This document shows, in pieces, positions 34,695-43,941 of a stretch of DNA of 64,000 nt; position 1 is the stretch's first letter, and every line of letters begins with the position of its first letter. The notes beneath the pieces are model-generated. The model did no database searches, was not told the origin of the DNA, and saw only the letters and a program-made list of their open reading frames with translations. Source of the DNA: RGIG7213 sp045545665 (lineage in GTDB: Bacteria > Bacillota > Clostridia > Oscillospirales > CAG-272). The stretch is from assembly GCA_045545665.1 (NCBI GenBank), contig JAZQBL010000001.1:29790-93789 (forward strand), given 5' to 3'. The position numbers and the translations under genes were made by a program.

Positions 34695-35624
34695 ATGTCT
34701 TTTTCAAGTGAAACAAAAACCGCTTTGTGCGAAGCGGAGGTAACACAAAAATGCTGCAGACGTGCTCTGCTTTCGGGTATGCTTGCGTTTTCGAACATAT
34801 TCCAATTCGATAAGCTTAAGCTGATAACGGAAAACGAGTCTGTCGCAAAGCTGTATTCGACCCTTTTGAAAGAACTTTACGAGATAGATACGAACGAATA
34901 CATCACAGAAAAGCATTCCTCTGAAAACGAAGAAAAAATAACGTATAAAAGCTTTAAAATAACGGCTGTGGCTGCACGAAGACTCGCTCCTTTAAAGGAG
35001 CTTGTACCGACGGGCGCGGCATCGTATTACAGAATAAACGAACGTATATTTGAATGTGAAAACTGCAGGCGTATGTTTATAAGAGGCGCTTTTCTTGCCT
35101 CCGGCACAGTTTCAGATCCCAAAGCGTCATATCATCTTGAGCTGTCCACGCCGTATACAAACCTTACAAAAGACGTTTCAAAGGTTTTGTGCGATATAAA
35201 TCTGCCGCCTCGGACGACGATCAGAAAATCAAGTAACGTGATATATTACAAGGACAGCGAGCAGATACTCGATTTTTTGAATACCGTAGGTGCTGTCGGT
35301 GCCGCATTTGAGATGATGAACAATAAAATATTCAAGGAATACAGGAATAACGCAAACAGACGTGTGAATTTTGAAACGGCGAATATCGAAAAAACGGTAA
35401 ACGCATGCAAAGAGATAAATGCACTTATAAGATATCTGATAGATACGTCAGCAATATCGGATCTTGATGCAGATCTTCAAAAAACCGCATATGCACGTCT
35501 TGAAAATCCCGAATTAAGCCTTGCGGAGCTTGCACTGACTTTCGATCCGCCTATATCGAAATCGGGGCTTTCACACAGATTGAAACGTATAACCTCGTTT
35601 GCAAAAGAAAGGATGAACAGATAA
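34695..35624 (+). CDS. whiA: DNA-binding protein WhiA
   Basis: A 309-residue regulator with an N-terminal LAGLIDADG-like domain and a C-terminal helix-turn-helix. Landmarks are MSFSSETKTALCEAE, CCRRALLSGM, RRMFIRGAFLASGTVSDP, the RRVNFETANIEKT linker, and AYARLENPELSLAELALTFDPPISKSGLSHRLKR split across the HTH. WhiA links sporulation, division or chromosome segregation to growth in Gram-positives. It starts with GTGAAAAATG spacing behind murB, and its TAA stop directly abuts the TTG start of dnaE, so the three genes form one unit. Confidence 0.95.
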   Translation: MSFSSETKTALCEAEVTQKCCRRALLSGMLAFSNIFQFDKLKLITENESVAKLYSTLLKELYEIDTNEYITEKHSSENEEKITYKSFKITAVAARRLAPLKELVPTGAASYYRINERIFECENCRRMFIRGAFLASGTVSDPKASYHLELSTPYTNLTKDVSKVLCDINLPPRTTIRKSSNVIYYKDSEQILDFLNTVGAVGAAFEMMNNKIFKEYRNNANRRVNFETANIEKTVNACKEINALIRYLIDTSAISDLDADLQKTAYARLENPELSLAELALTFDPPISKSGLSHRLKRITSFAKERMNR

Positions 35625-38600
35625 TTGGGATTCGTACATCTTCACAATCACAGTGAATACAGCTTGCTTGACGGAGCTTGCAGAGTTTCCGAAATGGCGA
35701 AATACGCAAAATCTCTCGGACAAAAAGCAATAGCGATAACTGACCACGGAACGATGTACGGAGCTGTGGCGTTTTACAATGCCTGCAAAAAAGAAGGCAT
35801 AAAGCCGATCATCGGATGTGAAGTATACGTTGCACCGCACTCACGTTTTGATAAAACGAGAGGAAATGACGGTGCGTATTATCATATGGTACTTCTTTGC
35901 AAAAATGAAACGGGATACAGAAATCTAATAAAGCTCGTATCCGCAGGATTTACGGAAGGCTTTTACGTAAGGCCGAGAATAGATACACAGCTTTTGCTTG
36001 AACATAAAGAAGGGCTTATTTGTCTTTCGGGATGTATTGCGGGGTATATTCCGTCAATGCTTTTGAAAGGCCTTCCGGACGTTGCACGTAAATATGCTCT
36101 TACCTTGAAAGAAGCTTTCGGGGAAGATTTTTATATCGAGCTTCAAAATCATAACACACAGGAAGAGGAAGAGGTATTTTATTCGCTTTGTGAGCTTGCA
36201 CGTGAGATCTCCGTAGATACCATTGCCACAAACGATGCCCACTACGTAAGACGCAGAGATGCCGACACGCAGGCTGTTCTGATGTGCATACAGACAAACT
36301 CCGTTATAACAAACGGAAGACCTATCGGTTTTGATACGGATGAATTCTATATCAAATCCGAGGATGAGATGAAGAGAATATTTTTCAGGATCCCCGAGGC
36401 TCTCGAAAATACGTGTAAGATAGCGGATAAATGTAATTACGACTTTGATTTTTCAAACATATATCTTCCGACTTTTACGCCGCCGGACGGTATGTCTGCG
36501 GAAGAATATCTTAAAAAGCTCACCTATGACGGATATAACAAAAAATGCGCAGACGGTGAAATAATCCCTCTTGAAAATGAATACACCGACAGAATAGATT
36601 ACGAGCTTTCAGTAATATCGCAAATGGGATTTTGCGAATATTTTCTGATAGTTTCGGATTACGTTTGCTATGCAAAAAGAAACGGTGTGTCGGTAGGTCC
36701 GGGAAGAGGATCGGGAGCAGGTTCACTTGTTGCGTATCTTATCGGAATAACGGATATCGACTCGATAAAATACGGCTTGATGTTTGAAAGATTTCTCAAT
36801 CCCGAAAGAGTCAGTATGCCCGATATCGACGTTGACTTTGCCGATGACAGACGTCACCTTGTTATAGAATATCTTACGGAAAAATACGGACGCGACCACG
36901 TTTGCCAGATCATCACATATAACACCCTTGCGGCGAAAGCGGCGGTGCGTGATTGCGGCAGAGCGCTCGGAATGTCGTATGCAGAGGTCGATTCGGTTGC
37001 AAGACTTATACCGCAAAGACTGAAAATAACGATAAAAGATGCACTTGAATCACCCGACGGCGAAGCACTTTTGAACGTGTATAATACAGACAGCAAAATA
37101 CGCAATCTGCTTGATACGGCGATGAGCATCGAAGGTATGCCGAGAAATATATCGACACATGCCGCAGGAGTCGTTATAACGAGAGATACTGTGGATTCCT
37201 ACGTTCCTTTGGCAACAAACGGTGATACGGTGCTTACACAGTACGATATGGATGCTGTATCAAAGCTCGGACTCGTTAAATTTGATCTTTTGGGAATAAA
37301 ATACTTGACTATCATAGATAACACGATAGAGCAGATACAGAAGACAGATAAGGATTTTGATATATCGAAGGTGTCGATCGACTGTCAGGATGTCTATCAA
37401 ATGATAACGGCAGGTGACAGTGAGGGCGTTTTTCAGCTTGAAAGTGCGGGAATGCGTAAGCTTCTCACTCAGCTTAAGCCGACGTGTATCGAAGATATAA
37501 TTGCCGCAATCGCTCTTTACAGACCGGGACCTATGGACTCCATACCGAAATATCTTAAAAACAGATCGGAACCTGAAAAAATATCCTACGTTTCGCCGCT
37601 TTTGAAAAATATTCTCGATCTTACCTACGGCGTTGTCGTTTATCAGGAACAGGTAATGGAAATATTCCGAACGGTAGCGGGATATACTTACGGTAAAGCC
37701 GATATAGTCCGAAGACTTATGTCGAAAAAGAAATCGGATGAAATGGAAGAACACAGGGAGATATTCATAAGCGGAGCGAAGGAAAGAGGTTTTACGGAAA
37801 AAGATGCCGACGAGCTCTTTGACAATCTTGCAGGATTTGCAAAATACGCTTTCAATAAATCCCACGCCGCTTCGTACGCTTTTTTGACATACAGAACGGC
37901 GTATCTGAAGTGCAGATATTTCCCCGAATATATGGCGTCGCTTCTTACGAGCGAACTTGGAAACTTCTCGAAAACCTCGTGGTACATCACGCATTGCCAA
38001 AGACACGGCGTTGAAGTTTTACCCCCCGACATAAATGAAAGTGAAAAGAATTTCACAGTCGTCCGCAAAGACGGTAAGGCGAAGATCCGCTTCGGGCTTT
38101 TTGCCATAAAGAACGTTGGCGGCGGCTTTGTTGATAATCTTATAAAAGAAAGGGAATCGTTACCGTTTCACTCTTTTGAAGATTTTATCCGCCGTATGGC
38201 GAAATACGACAGTAATAAAAAACAAATAGAATCGCTCATAAAATGCGGTTCTTTCGATTCGCTGGGCGTTTACCGAAGCAGATTGCTTGCCTCGTACGAA
38301 GAATTGCTGTCGGCACAGCTTGAAACAAAGCGCAGAAATATAACAGGGCAAATGGATATGTTCGATATATCGGATAAAAGTGAGGACATTCCATCCGATT
38401 ACGTTTATCCCGATATACCGGAATTTTCACTGAAAGATAAGCTGAACTTCGAAAAAGAAGCTTCGGGACTCTATTTTTCAGGACATATGCTCGATGATTA
38501 CAGTAGGAATATCGGCGATATTTCGCCGTCGATGATATCCGATATATATGCATCGTTTGAAAATAACGACGGTAAATATAAAGAAAAGCAGTCTGTGACG

Positions 38601-39101
38601 CTTTGCGGGATCATTACAAGGCGAACCGATAAAAACACAAAAAAAGGCGACGTTATGGCGTTTGCAACGCTTGAGGACAGATTTTCGGAAGCTGAAATAG
38701 TTATCTTCCCGAAAGTCTTGAACACTTGCGCTCAGTATCTCACTACGGATTCAGCGGTTGTTGTGTACGGTGAAATAACGCTCGACGGAGATGATTCCTT
38801 CAAGCTCTTAGCCGCATCTGTTTTGCCTTTGCAGGATAATAACAGATATGTACCGCGCAAGACCTCCGCAAAAACAAGAAAGACAGTTTATATAAAGCTT
38901 CCCGAGCTTGATGGAGAACTGTACAGAAAGACGGTGAACCTTGTTTCTATTTACGAAGACGATGCATCCGAATATAAGGTGCAGCTTTATTCCGAGAAAG
39001 ACAAAAAATATACTGCTTTGAATATAAAGATCACGCCTACGGAATATATGCTCAAGACGCTTCGTGATATGTTAGGAGAAAATAACGTGGTCGTAAAATA
39101 A
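35625..39101 (+). CDS. dnaE: DNA polymerase III alpha subunit (DnaE)
   Basis: A 1158-residue C-family polymerase. The PHP domain begins FVHLHNHSEYSLLDGA and contains ITDHG; the palm shows GPGRGSGAGS and the metal-binding aspartates in PDIDVDFADDRR; a helix-hairpin-helix and a late OB fold (VTLCGIITRR) follow. In Firmicutes with PolC, DnaE extends RNA primers on the lagging strand. The TTG start at 35625 is flush with the whiA stop, and AAAGGA lies 11 bases upstream. The next in-frame ATG would remove the PHP motif, so TTG is well supported. PolC is also in this window at 47 kb. Confidence 0.96.
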   Translation: MGFVHLHNHSEYSLLDGACRVSEMAKYAKSLGQKAIAITDHGTMYGAVAFYNACKKEGIKPIIGCEVYVAPHSRFDKTRGNDGAYYHMVLLCKNETGYRNLIKLVSAGFTEGFYVRPRIDTQLLLEHKEGLICLSGCIAGYIPSMLLKGLPDVARKYALTLKEAFGEDFYIELQNHNTQEEEEVFYSLCELAREISVDTIATNDAHYVRRRDADTQAVLMCIQTNSVITNGRPIGFDTDEFYIKSEDEMKRIFFRIPEALENTCKIADKCNYDFDFSNIYLPTFTPPDGMSAEEYLKKLTYDGYNKKCADGEIIPLENEYTDRIDYELSVISQMGFCEYFLIVSDYVCYAKRNGVSVGPGRGSGAGSLVAYLIGITDIDSIKYGLMFERFLNPERVSMPDIDVDFADDRRHLVIEYLTEKYGRDHVCQIITYNTLAAKAAVRDCGRALGMSYAEVDSVARLIPQRLKITIKDALESPDGEALLNVYNTDSKIRNLLDTAMSIEGMPRNISTHAAGVVITRDTVDSYVPLATNGDTVLTQYDMDAVSKLGLVKFDLLGIKYLTIIDNTIEQIQKTDKDFDISKVSIDCQDVYQMITAGDSEGVFQLESAGMRKLLTQLKPTCIEDIIAAIALYRPGPMDSIPKYLKNRSEPEKISYVSPLLKNILDLTYGVVVYQEQVMEIFRTVAGYTYGKADIVRRLMSKKKSDEMEEHREIFISGAKERGFTEKDADELFDNLAGFAKYAFNKSHAASYAFLTYRTAYLKCRYFPEYMASLLTSELGNFSKTSWYITHCQRHGVEVLPPDINESEKNFTVVRKDGKAKIRFGLFAIKNVGGGFVDNLIKERESLPFHSFEDFIRRMAKYDSNKKQIESLIKCGSFDSLGVYRSRLLASYEELLSAQLETKRRNITGQMDMFDISDKSEDIPSDYVYPDIPEFSLKDKLNFEKEASGLYFSGHMLDDYSRNIGDISPSMISDIYASFENNDGKYKEKQSVTLCGIITRRTDKNTKKGDVMAFATLEDRFSEAEIVIFPKVLNTCAQYLTTDSAVVVYGEITLDGDDSFKLLAASVLPLQDNNRYVPRKTSAKTRKTVYIKLPELDGELYRKTVNLVSIYEDDASEYKVQLYSEKDKKYTALNIKITPTEYMLKTLRDMLGENNVVVK

Positions 39102-39136
39102 ATTTGGTACAAAAATGTAAACTTTTAGTAAATGTG

Positions 39137-39165
39137 TTGACAAATAAATATTTTTATGATATCAT
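39137..39165 (+). promoter_or_regulatory. Sigma-A promoter for rpsB-tsf
   Basis: TTGACA (39137-39142), 17-base spacer, TATCAT (39160-39165). Transcription should start near 39172, leaving a leader of about 110 nt before rpsB. Confidence 0.85.
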
Positions 39166-39171
39166 AATTCG

Positions 39172-39281
39172 GCACATTGAGAAATGTGACTAAAAAAATC
39201 CGCACACTTCATAAGCTGTGCCCGGTGGTATTCGTACTCGCACAGGGGTTTTGAGGTGGAGGAAAAACCAAGGAGGACAAT
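39172..39281 (+). promoter_or_regulatory. Structured rpsB leader, possible autoregulatory RNA
   Basis: The leader contains CACATT/AATGTG (39173-39188), then GCACA (39202-39206), CTGTGC (39216-39221) and GCACAG (39240-39245). The middle element can pair with either outer one, so two helices exclude each other. GGTTTT and AAAACC (39246-39268) can form another stem just before the AGGAGG site. Ribosomal-protein leaders often bind their own product; S2 is the natural ligand here by inference. Confidence 0.5.
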
Positions 39282-40025
39282 ATGTCTGTTATCACGATCA
39301 AGCAGTTGCTTGAAGCAGGTGTTCACTTCGGACACCACACAAGAAGATGGAACCCTAAAATGGCTGAGTACATCTTCACAGAAAGAAACGGTATCTACAT
39401 CATCGACTTGCAGAAGACCGTTAAGAAGTTTGAAGAAGCTTACATGTACGTACGTTCACTTTCCGAAGAAGGAAAGAGCATTCTTTTCGTAGGTACAAAG
39501 AAGCAGGCTGCAGACGCTATCAAAGAAGAAGCTTCCAGATGCGGAATGTTCTTTGTTAACGAGCGTTGGCCCGGCGGTATGCTTACAAACTTCAAAACAA
39601 TAAAGAAGAGCATCAACCGTCTTATCAGCCTCGAAAAGATGAGAGCTGACGGTACGTTCGATCTTCTTCCCAAGAAGGAAGCTGCTGCTCTTAACAAGGA
39701 AATTGCAGATCTCGAACGCAACTACGGCGGTATCAAGGAAATGACAGAACTTCCCGATGCTATATTCATAGTTGACCCCAAGAAAGAAAAGAACGCTGTT
39801 GCTGAAGCGAAGAACCTCGGTATTCCCGTTGTTGCTATCGTTGACACGAACTGCGACCCTGATGATGCTGATTACATCATTCCCGGTAACGATGACGCTA
39901 TCCGCGCTATCAAGCTTATAAGCTCGGTACTTGCTGATGCTGTTATCGAAGGTAAGCAGGGTGAAGCTTTCGAAGCTGCTGCAGAAGAAGCGGCTGCTGA
40001 AGAAGCAGAAGAAACAAACGAATAA
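39282..40025 (+). CDS. rpsB: 30S ribosomal protein S2
   Basis: A 247-residue small-subunit protein. It has TIKQLLEAGVHFGHHTRRWNPKM, IYIIDLQKT, LFVGTKKQA, NERWPGGMLTNF and PDAIFIVDPKKEKNAV, all standard for S2. The last 20 or so residues are Ala/Glu-rich (AAEEAAAEEAEETNE). The ATG has AGGAGGACAAT upstream. Codon use is of the highly expressed type. It is followed 15 bp later by tsf, the conserved bacterial pair. Confidence 0.98.
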   Translation: MSVITIKQLLEAGVHFGHHTRRWNPKMAEYIFTERNGIYIIDLQKTVKKFEEAYMYVRSLSEEGKSILFVGTKKQAADAIKEEASRCGMFFVNERWPGGMLTNFKTIKKSINRLISLEKMRADGTFDLLPKKEAAALNKEIADLERNYGGIKEMTELPDAIFIVDPKKEKNAVAEAKNLGIPVVAIVDTNCDPDDADYIIPGNDDAIRAIKLISSVLADAVIEGKQGEAFEAAAEEAAAEEAEETNE

Positions 40026-40040
40026 TCGGAGGGTATTACA

Positions 40041-40973
40041 ATGGCTAAATTTACAGCTAAAGACGTTGCAGATCTCAGAGCTAAGACAAACTGCGGTATG
40101 ATGGAGTGCAAAAAAGCACTTGACGCTGCTGACGGTGATGTTGAAGGCGCTATCAAGTATCTCCGCGAAAAGGGACTTGCTGTTGCTGCAAAGAAGGCAG
40201 ACCGTATCGCTGCTGAAGGTATCGTTGATATAATGGTAAGCGAAGACGGCAAAACTGCTGTTATGATCGAAGTAAACGCTGAAACAGACTTCGTTGCAAA
40301 GAACGAAACGTTCGTTGCATTCGTTAAGGATATCGAAAAGACGATCCTTGCAAACAAGCCTGCTACGATCGAAGAGCTCCTTGCACTTCCTATGGTAGGT
40401 TCCGAATTTACTGTTGAAGCTTCACTTAAGGATAAGATCTTCACGATTGGCGAAAATATGAACATCCGCCGTTTTGTAATCGTTGAAGGAAACGTTACAA
40501 CATACATCCACGGTAAGGGCGCAACGGGCGTTATCGTTAAGATGGATTGTGCAGACGACGTTGCAAAGAACGAAGCTGTTCTTGAATGTGCTAAGAACGT
40601 TGCACTTCAGATCGCTGCTATGTCTCCTTCTTACCTTGCTAAGGAAGATGTTCCCGAAGAAGTTATCGCAAACGAAAAGGATATCATTATCAACCAGATA
40701 AAGAACGATCCCAAGAACGCATCCAAGCCCGAAGCTATTCTTGAAAAGATGGCTACAGGTAAGATTGGCAAGTTCTACGACAACAACTGCTTGTTGTTCC
40801 AGGCTTACGTTAAGGATGATTCCTTCACAGTAGGTAAGTACGTAGAATCCGTAGCAAAAGAGATCGGCGCAGATCTTTCCGTTGCTGCTTTCGTTAAGTA
40901 CGAAAAGGGCGAAGGCATTGCAAAGCGCGAAGACAACTTTGCTGCTGAAATCGAAAAGCTCGTTAACGGCTAA
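40041..40973 (+). CDS. tsf: Elongation factor Ts
   Basis: A 310-residue nucleotide-exchange factor for EF-Tu. The N-terminal UBA-like domain reads FTAKDVADLRAKTNCGMMECKKAL; the core has EVNAETDFVAKNETF and YIHGKGATGVIVKM; the C-terminal part has NNCLLFQAYVKDDSFTVGKYV. The length is normal. GGAGGG lies just upstream of the ATG. Codon use matches rpsB and nifJ. A strong terminator follows, so rpsB-tsf can be made apart from pyrH and the genes beyond. Confidence 0.98.
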   Translation: MAKFTAKDVADLRAKTNCGMMECKKALDAADGDVEGAIKYLREKGLAVAAKKADRIAAEGIVDIMVSEDGKTAVMIEVNAETDFVAKNETFVAFVKDIEKTILANKPATIEELLALPMVGSEFTVEASLKDKIFTIGENMNIRRFVIVEGNVTTYIHGKGATGVIVKMDCADDVAKNEAVLECAKNVALQIAAMSPSYLAKEDVPEEVIANEKDIIINQIKNDPKNASKPEAILEKMATGKIGKFYDNNCLLFQAYVKDDSFTVGKYVESVAKEIGADLSVAAFVKYEKGEGIAKREDNFAAEIEKLVNG

Positions 40974-40991
40974 TATAACTTTGATAAAATC

Positions 40992-41022
40992 GGCATCCGA
41001 CCAAAAGCGGATGCCTTTTTTA
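40992..41022 (+). terminator. Rho-independent terminator after tsf
   Basis: GGCATCCG (40992-40999) and CGGATGCC (41008-41015) form a perfect 8-bp stem followed by six T. Confidence 0.88.
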
Positions 41023-41038
41023 TTTCATTTTTACTCTG

Positions 41039-41067
41039 TTTACAAATTTATCAATACAGGTTAAAAT
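41039..41067 (+). promoter_or_regulatory. Sigma-A promoter for pyrH-polC operon
   Basis: TTTACA (41039-41044), 17-base spacer, TAAAAT (41062-41067), 46 bases before pyrH. It follows the tsf terminator, giving the downstream cluster its own start. Confidence 0.7.
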
Positions 41068-41113
41068 GTATGAAGTAAAATAAAAAATAAAATATTATAA
41101 GGAAAAGTGTCTT

Positions 41114-41833
41114 ATGTCTAATTCTGTTTACAAAAGGATCCTCATTAAACTTTCGGGCGAAGCACTCGGAAACGGTGCTGACGAAGGTGATATACTTAAT
41201 TTTGACGTTTTGTCAAATATAAGCCTTGTTGTTAAAAAACTCGTTGATTCGGGCGTTCAGGTGGCTATACTCATTGGAGGCGGTAACATCTGGCGCGGTG
41301 CAAGAAACGGTGTTTCACTTGACAGAGCAAGAGCTGACGATATGGGTATGCTCGCAACGATGATAAACTGTATTGCATTTGAGCAGGCACTCAAAAAAGA
41401 GGGAGTAAATTCTGTCGTTATGTCCGCTGTCGAGATGAATAAAGTTGCAAAGCTTTTCACAGCGCGTGACGCTATTGCTTCGCTTGAAAACGGTTCTGTT
41501 GTTATATTGGGAGGAGGAACGGGCAATCCCTTCTTTACAACAGACACAGGTGCTATTCTGAGAGCACTTGAGATAGAAGCTGATATCGCATTCCTTGCAA
41601 AGAATATTGACGGTATATATTCTGCCGATCCGAGAATTGACAAAACCGCAGTAAAATATGACAAGATCACCTTTGCCCAGGTACTTGAACAGAATCTCAA
41701 AGCAACGGATCCCGCATCAACTTGTCTTGCGATGGAAAACGGTCTTCCCATTCTTCTGTTTGCTTTGGATGATCCCGAAAACATTGTAAAAGCTGCCTGT
41801 GGTGAAGCCATAGGAACAATTATAAATAACTGA
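41114..41833 (+). CDS. pyrH: UMP kinase
   Basis: A 239-residue amino-acid-kinase-fold enzyme that makes UDP from UMP. It shows ILIKLSGEALG at the start, ILIGGGNIWRGA, DDMGMLATMIN, GGTGNPFFTTDT and IDGIYSADPR, all PyrH landmarks. The ATG has AAGGAAAA upstream. It is followed 18 bp later by frr, as in most Firmicutes. Confidence 0.97.
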   Translation: MSNSVYKRILIKLSGEALGNGADEGDILNFDVLSNISLVVKKLVDSGVQVAILIGGGNIWRGARNGVSLDRARADDMGMLATMINCIAFEQALKKEGVNSVVMSAVEMNKVAKLFTARDAIASLENGSVVILGGGTGNPFFTTDTGAILRALEIEADIAFLAKNIDGIYSADPRIDKTAVKYDKITFAQVLEQNLKATDPASTCLAMENGLPILLFALDDPENIVKAACGEAIGTIINN

Positions 41834-41851
41834 TTTAAGGAGAACTTAAAA

Positions 41852-42406
41852 ATGAAACTTGATGTTAAAGATTACGAAGAAAAAATGAAAAAATCAATTG
41901 CCGCTTACAGCTATGAGCTTACAACGGTAAGAGCAGGAAGAGCAACACCCGCTGTTCTCGATAAAGTAACGGTTGAATATTACGGTTCGCCAACACAGAT
42001 ACAGTCCATGGCAGAAGTTAAGTGTGTAGATGCAAGAACGATAACTATCGTTCCGTGGGATTCCACAACGCTTAAAAATATCGAAAAAGCAATTCAGGTA
42101 GCAGATATCGGTATCAATCCCCAGAACGACGGTAAATGCATCCGCCTTGTTTTCCCCGCACTTACTGAGGAATCAAGAAAGACACTTTCAAAGCAGGTAT
42201 CAAAGATGGGCGAAGATGCAAAAGTTGCGATCCGTAACATCCGCCGTGATGCAAACGATACAAGCAAAGCTATGAAGAAAAATAATGAAATGACAGAGGA
42301 TGAGCTTAAGCAGTCCGATAAAGCAATTCAGGATCTTACTGATAAGTATATCAAAGAGATCGACAATCTCACAAGCGCTAAATCAAAGGAAATAATGGAG
42401 ATCTGA
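41852..42406 (+). CDS. frr: Ribosome recycling factor
   Basis: A 184-residue protein that splits post-termination ribosomes with EF-G. TTVRAGRATPAVLDKVTVEYYG, the PW(D)ST motif and AIRNIRRDAND near the C-terminus are standard. TAAGGAG lies before the ATG. Its TGA overlaps the ATG of uppS by one base, indicating coupling. Confidence 0.97.
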   Translation: MKLDVKDYEEKMKKSIAAYSYELTTVRAGRATPAVLDKVTVEYYGSPTQIQSMAEVKCVDARTITIVPWDSTTLKNIEKAIQVADIGINPQNDGKCIRLVFPALTEESRKTLSKQVSKMGEDAKVAIRNIRRDANDTSKAMKKNNEMTEDELKQSDKAIQDLTDKYIKEIDNLTSAKSKEIMEI

Positions 42407-43095
42407 TGTCAGATAATACAAAAACACTCCGCCACATCGCTTTTATAATGGACGGCAACGGCAGATGGGCAAAAAAAAGATTAATGCCGAGAGAGTACGG
42501 TCATAAAGTGGGTGCGGAAACTTTCAAAAAGACTGTTGAATATTGCCGTGAACGCGGAATTGAAGCAGTCACGGTGTACGCTTTTTCTACAGAAAACTGG
42601 AAAAGACCCGAAAATGAAGTAAAATCAATAATGGCGCTGTTTTCTCAATATCTCAATTTTGCATTGAAAGAAATGATGAAGGAAAACGTGCGTATAATTT
42701 TTCTCGGTGACAAAAAAGTTTTTCCGGAAGATCTCAGACAGAAGATGGAAAAGGCGGAATCTGACTCCAAAAATAATAAGTATATTCTCAATATCGCTTT
42801 GAATTACGGTGGACGTGATGAAATAGTCCATGCCGTAAACGAGTGTATAAAAGAGGGAATCACGGAAATATCGGAAGACGATATTACCGAAAGATTATAT
42901 ACAAAAGACTCACCTATGCCGGATCTTATCGTAAGAACCGGCGGTGAGTACAGAATATCGAATTTTTTGATGTGGCAGAGCGCATATTCCGAGCTTTATT
43001 TTACCGATGTTCTCTGGCCTGATCTTTCACCTCGTGACGTTGATGCCGCCATCGAAGAATTCTATAAAAGAAACCGTCGTTTCGGCGGAGTATAA
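42406..43095 (+). CDS. uppS: Isoprenyl transferase (undecaprenyl diphosphate synthase)
   Basis: A 229-residue cis-prenyltransferase making the lipid carrier for cell-wall synthesis. The catalytic Asp is residue 16 in FIMDGNGRWAKKR; FSTENWKRP, NYGGRDEI and DLIVRTGGEYRISNFL follow. The Arg-Thr-Gly-Gly-Glu site has a Tyr (usually Leu or Gln) before RISNF, a minor variant. Its start overlaps the frr stop. cdsA starts 15 bp after the stop. Confidence 0.96.
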   Translation: MSDNTKTLRHIAFIMDGNGRWAKKRLMPREYGHKVGAETFKKTVEYCRERGIEAVTVYAFSTENWKRPENEVKSIMALFSQYLNFALKEMMKENVRIIFLGDKKVFPEDLRQKMEKAESDSKNNKYILNIALNYGGRDEIVHAVNECIKEGITEISEDDITERLYTKDSPMPDLIVRTGGEYRISNFLMWQSAYSELYFTDVLWPDLSPRDVDAAIEEFYKRNRRFGGV

Positions 43096-43110
43096 TATGG
43101 AGATTTTCTT

Positions 43111-43941
43111 TTGCTTACCAGAATAATAACAGCGATCGTCGGATTTGCAATTATTTTTCCCGTACTGATGTTTTCCGACACGGTCGCACTCAATATTTTA
43201 ATTGCTTTACTTTCGGTCGTGTCCGTGTATGAATTTTTGAATTGTGCGGGATACATCAAAAATAAAGCCGTATCGATAACGTCTTTCGTTTTTGCACTGT
43301 TGATACCGTTTGCAACGAGGGCATCAAGCTATTTTGAACCTCATATTAACTCAAGCGTAAACGTATGCATTTCCATTGTGATAATATACGTTATCGTATC
43401 CTTTGCATTGTCTGTGTTTTCAAAAGGGAAGAACGATATCGTCACGTCGTCGTTTGTAACGCTTTTCGGCGTTTATATCGTTTGCGGACTTTCATCTATA
43501 ATAATCATACGTGATATGAACGGAGGAGAGTTTTTCTATCCGCTTATATTTGTTGCGGCATGGGCAACTGATATTTTTGCATATTTCGTCGGTGTGTTTT
43601 TCGGAAAGCATAAGCTCATACCCGACGTTTCGCCGAAGAAAACGATAGAGGGGGCTATAGGCGGCATCATCGGTAATATGGGATGCTTTGCTTTGTACGG
43701 CGTACTGTTTCTCGAGCTTGAGCCCGCACAGTACATATTTCTTATAGCAATGGCGCCCGTTGCGTCTGTCATTTCGCAGATAGGCGATCTTTTAATGTCG
43801 CTTGTGAAGCGCAGATTTTCTATCAAGGATTACGGCAAGATACTTCCCGGTCACGGCGGTATACTTGACCGTTTTGACAGCACGATCGCTGTATCACTGT
43901 TCTTGTGTATAACGTGCGGAACGATGGGGTTGTTGATCTGA
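43111..43941 (+). CDS. cdsA: Phosphatidate cytidylyltransferase
   Basis: A 276-residue membrane enzyme that makes CDP-diacylglycerol, the phospholipid precursor. It has about seven hydrophobic segments and the CdsA signature region SPKKTIEGAIGG, followed by QIGDLLMSLVKRRFSIKDYGKILPGHGGILDRFDS. The TTG start at 43111 has GGAG eight bases upstream and no better ATG is near. The TGA overlaps the dxr ATG by one base. Confidence 0.95.
   Translation: MLTRIITAIVGFAIIFPVLMFSDTVALNILIALLSVVSVYEFLNCAGYIKNKAVSITSFVFALLIPFATRASSYFEPHINSSVNVCISIVIIYVIVSFALSVFSKGKNDIVTSSFVTLFGVYIVCGLSSIIIIRDMNGGEFFYPLIFVAAWATDIFAYFVGVFFGKHKLIPDVSPKKTIEGAIGGIIGNMGCFALYGVLFLELEPAQYIFLIAMAPVASVISQIGDLLMSLVKRRFSIKDYGKILPGHGGILDRFDSTIAVSLFLCITCGTMGLLI

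Noticed and set aside
39216..39245. T-box-like GGTGGTA in the rpsB leader
   Set aside because: The match to the T-box core is partial, the leader is only about 110 nt with no room for stem I, no terminator-antiterminator pair is present and the downstream gene is a ribosomal protein.
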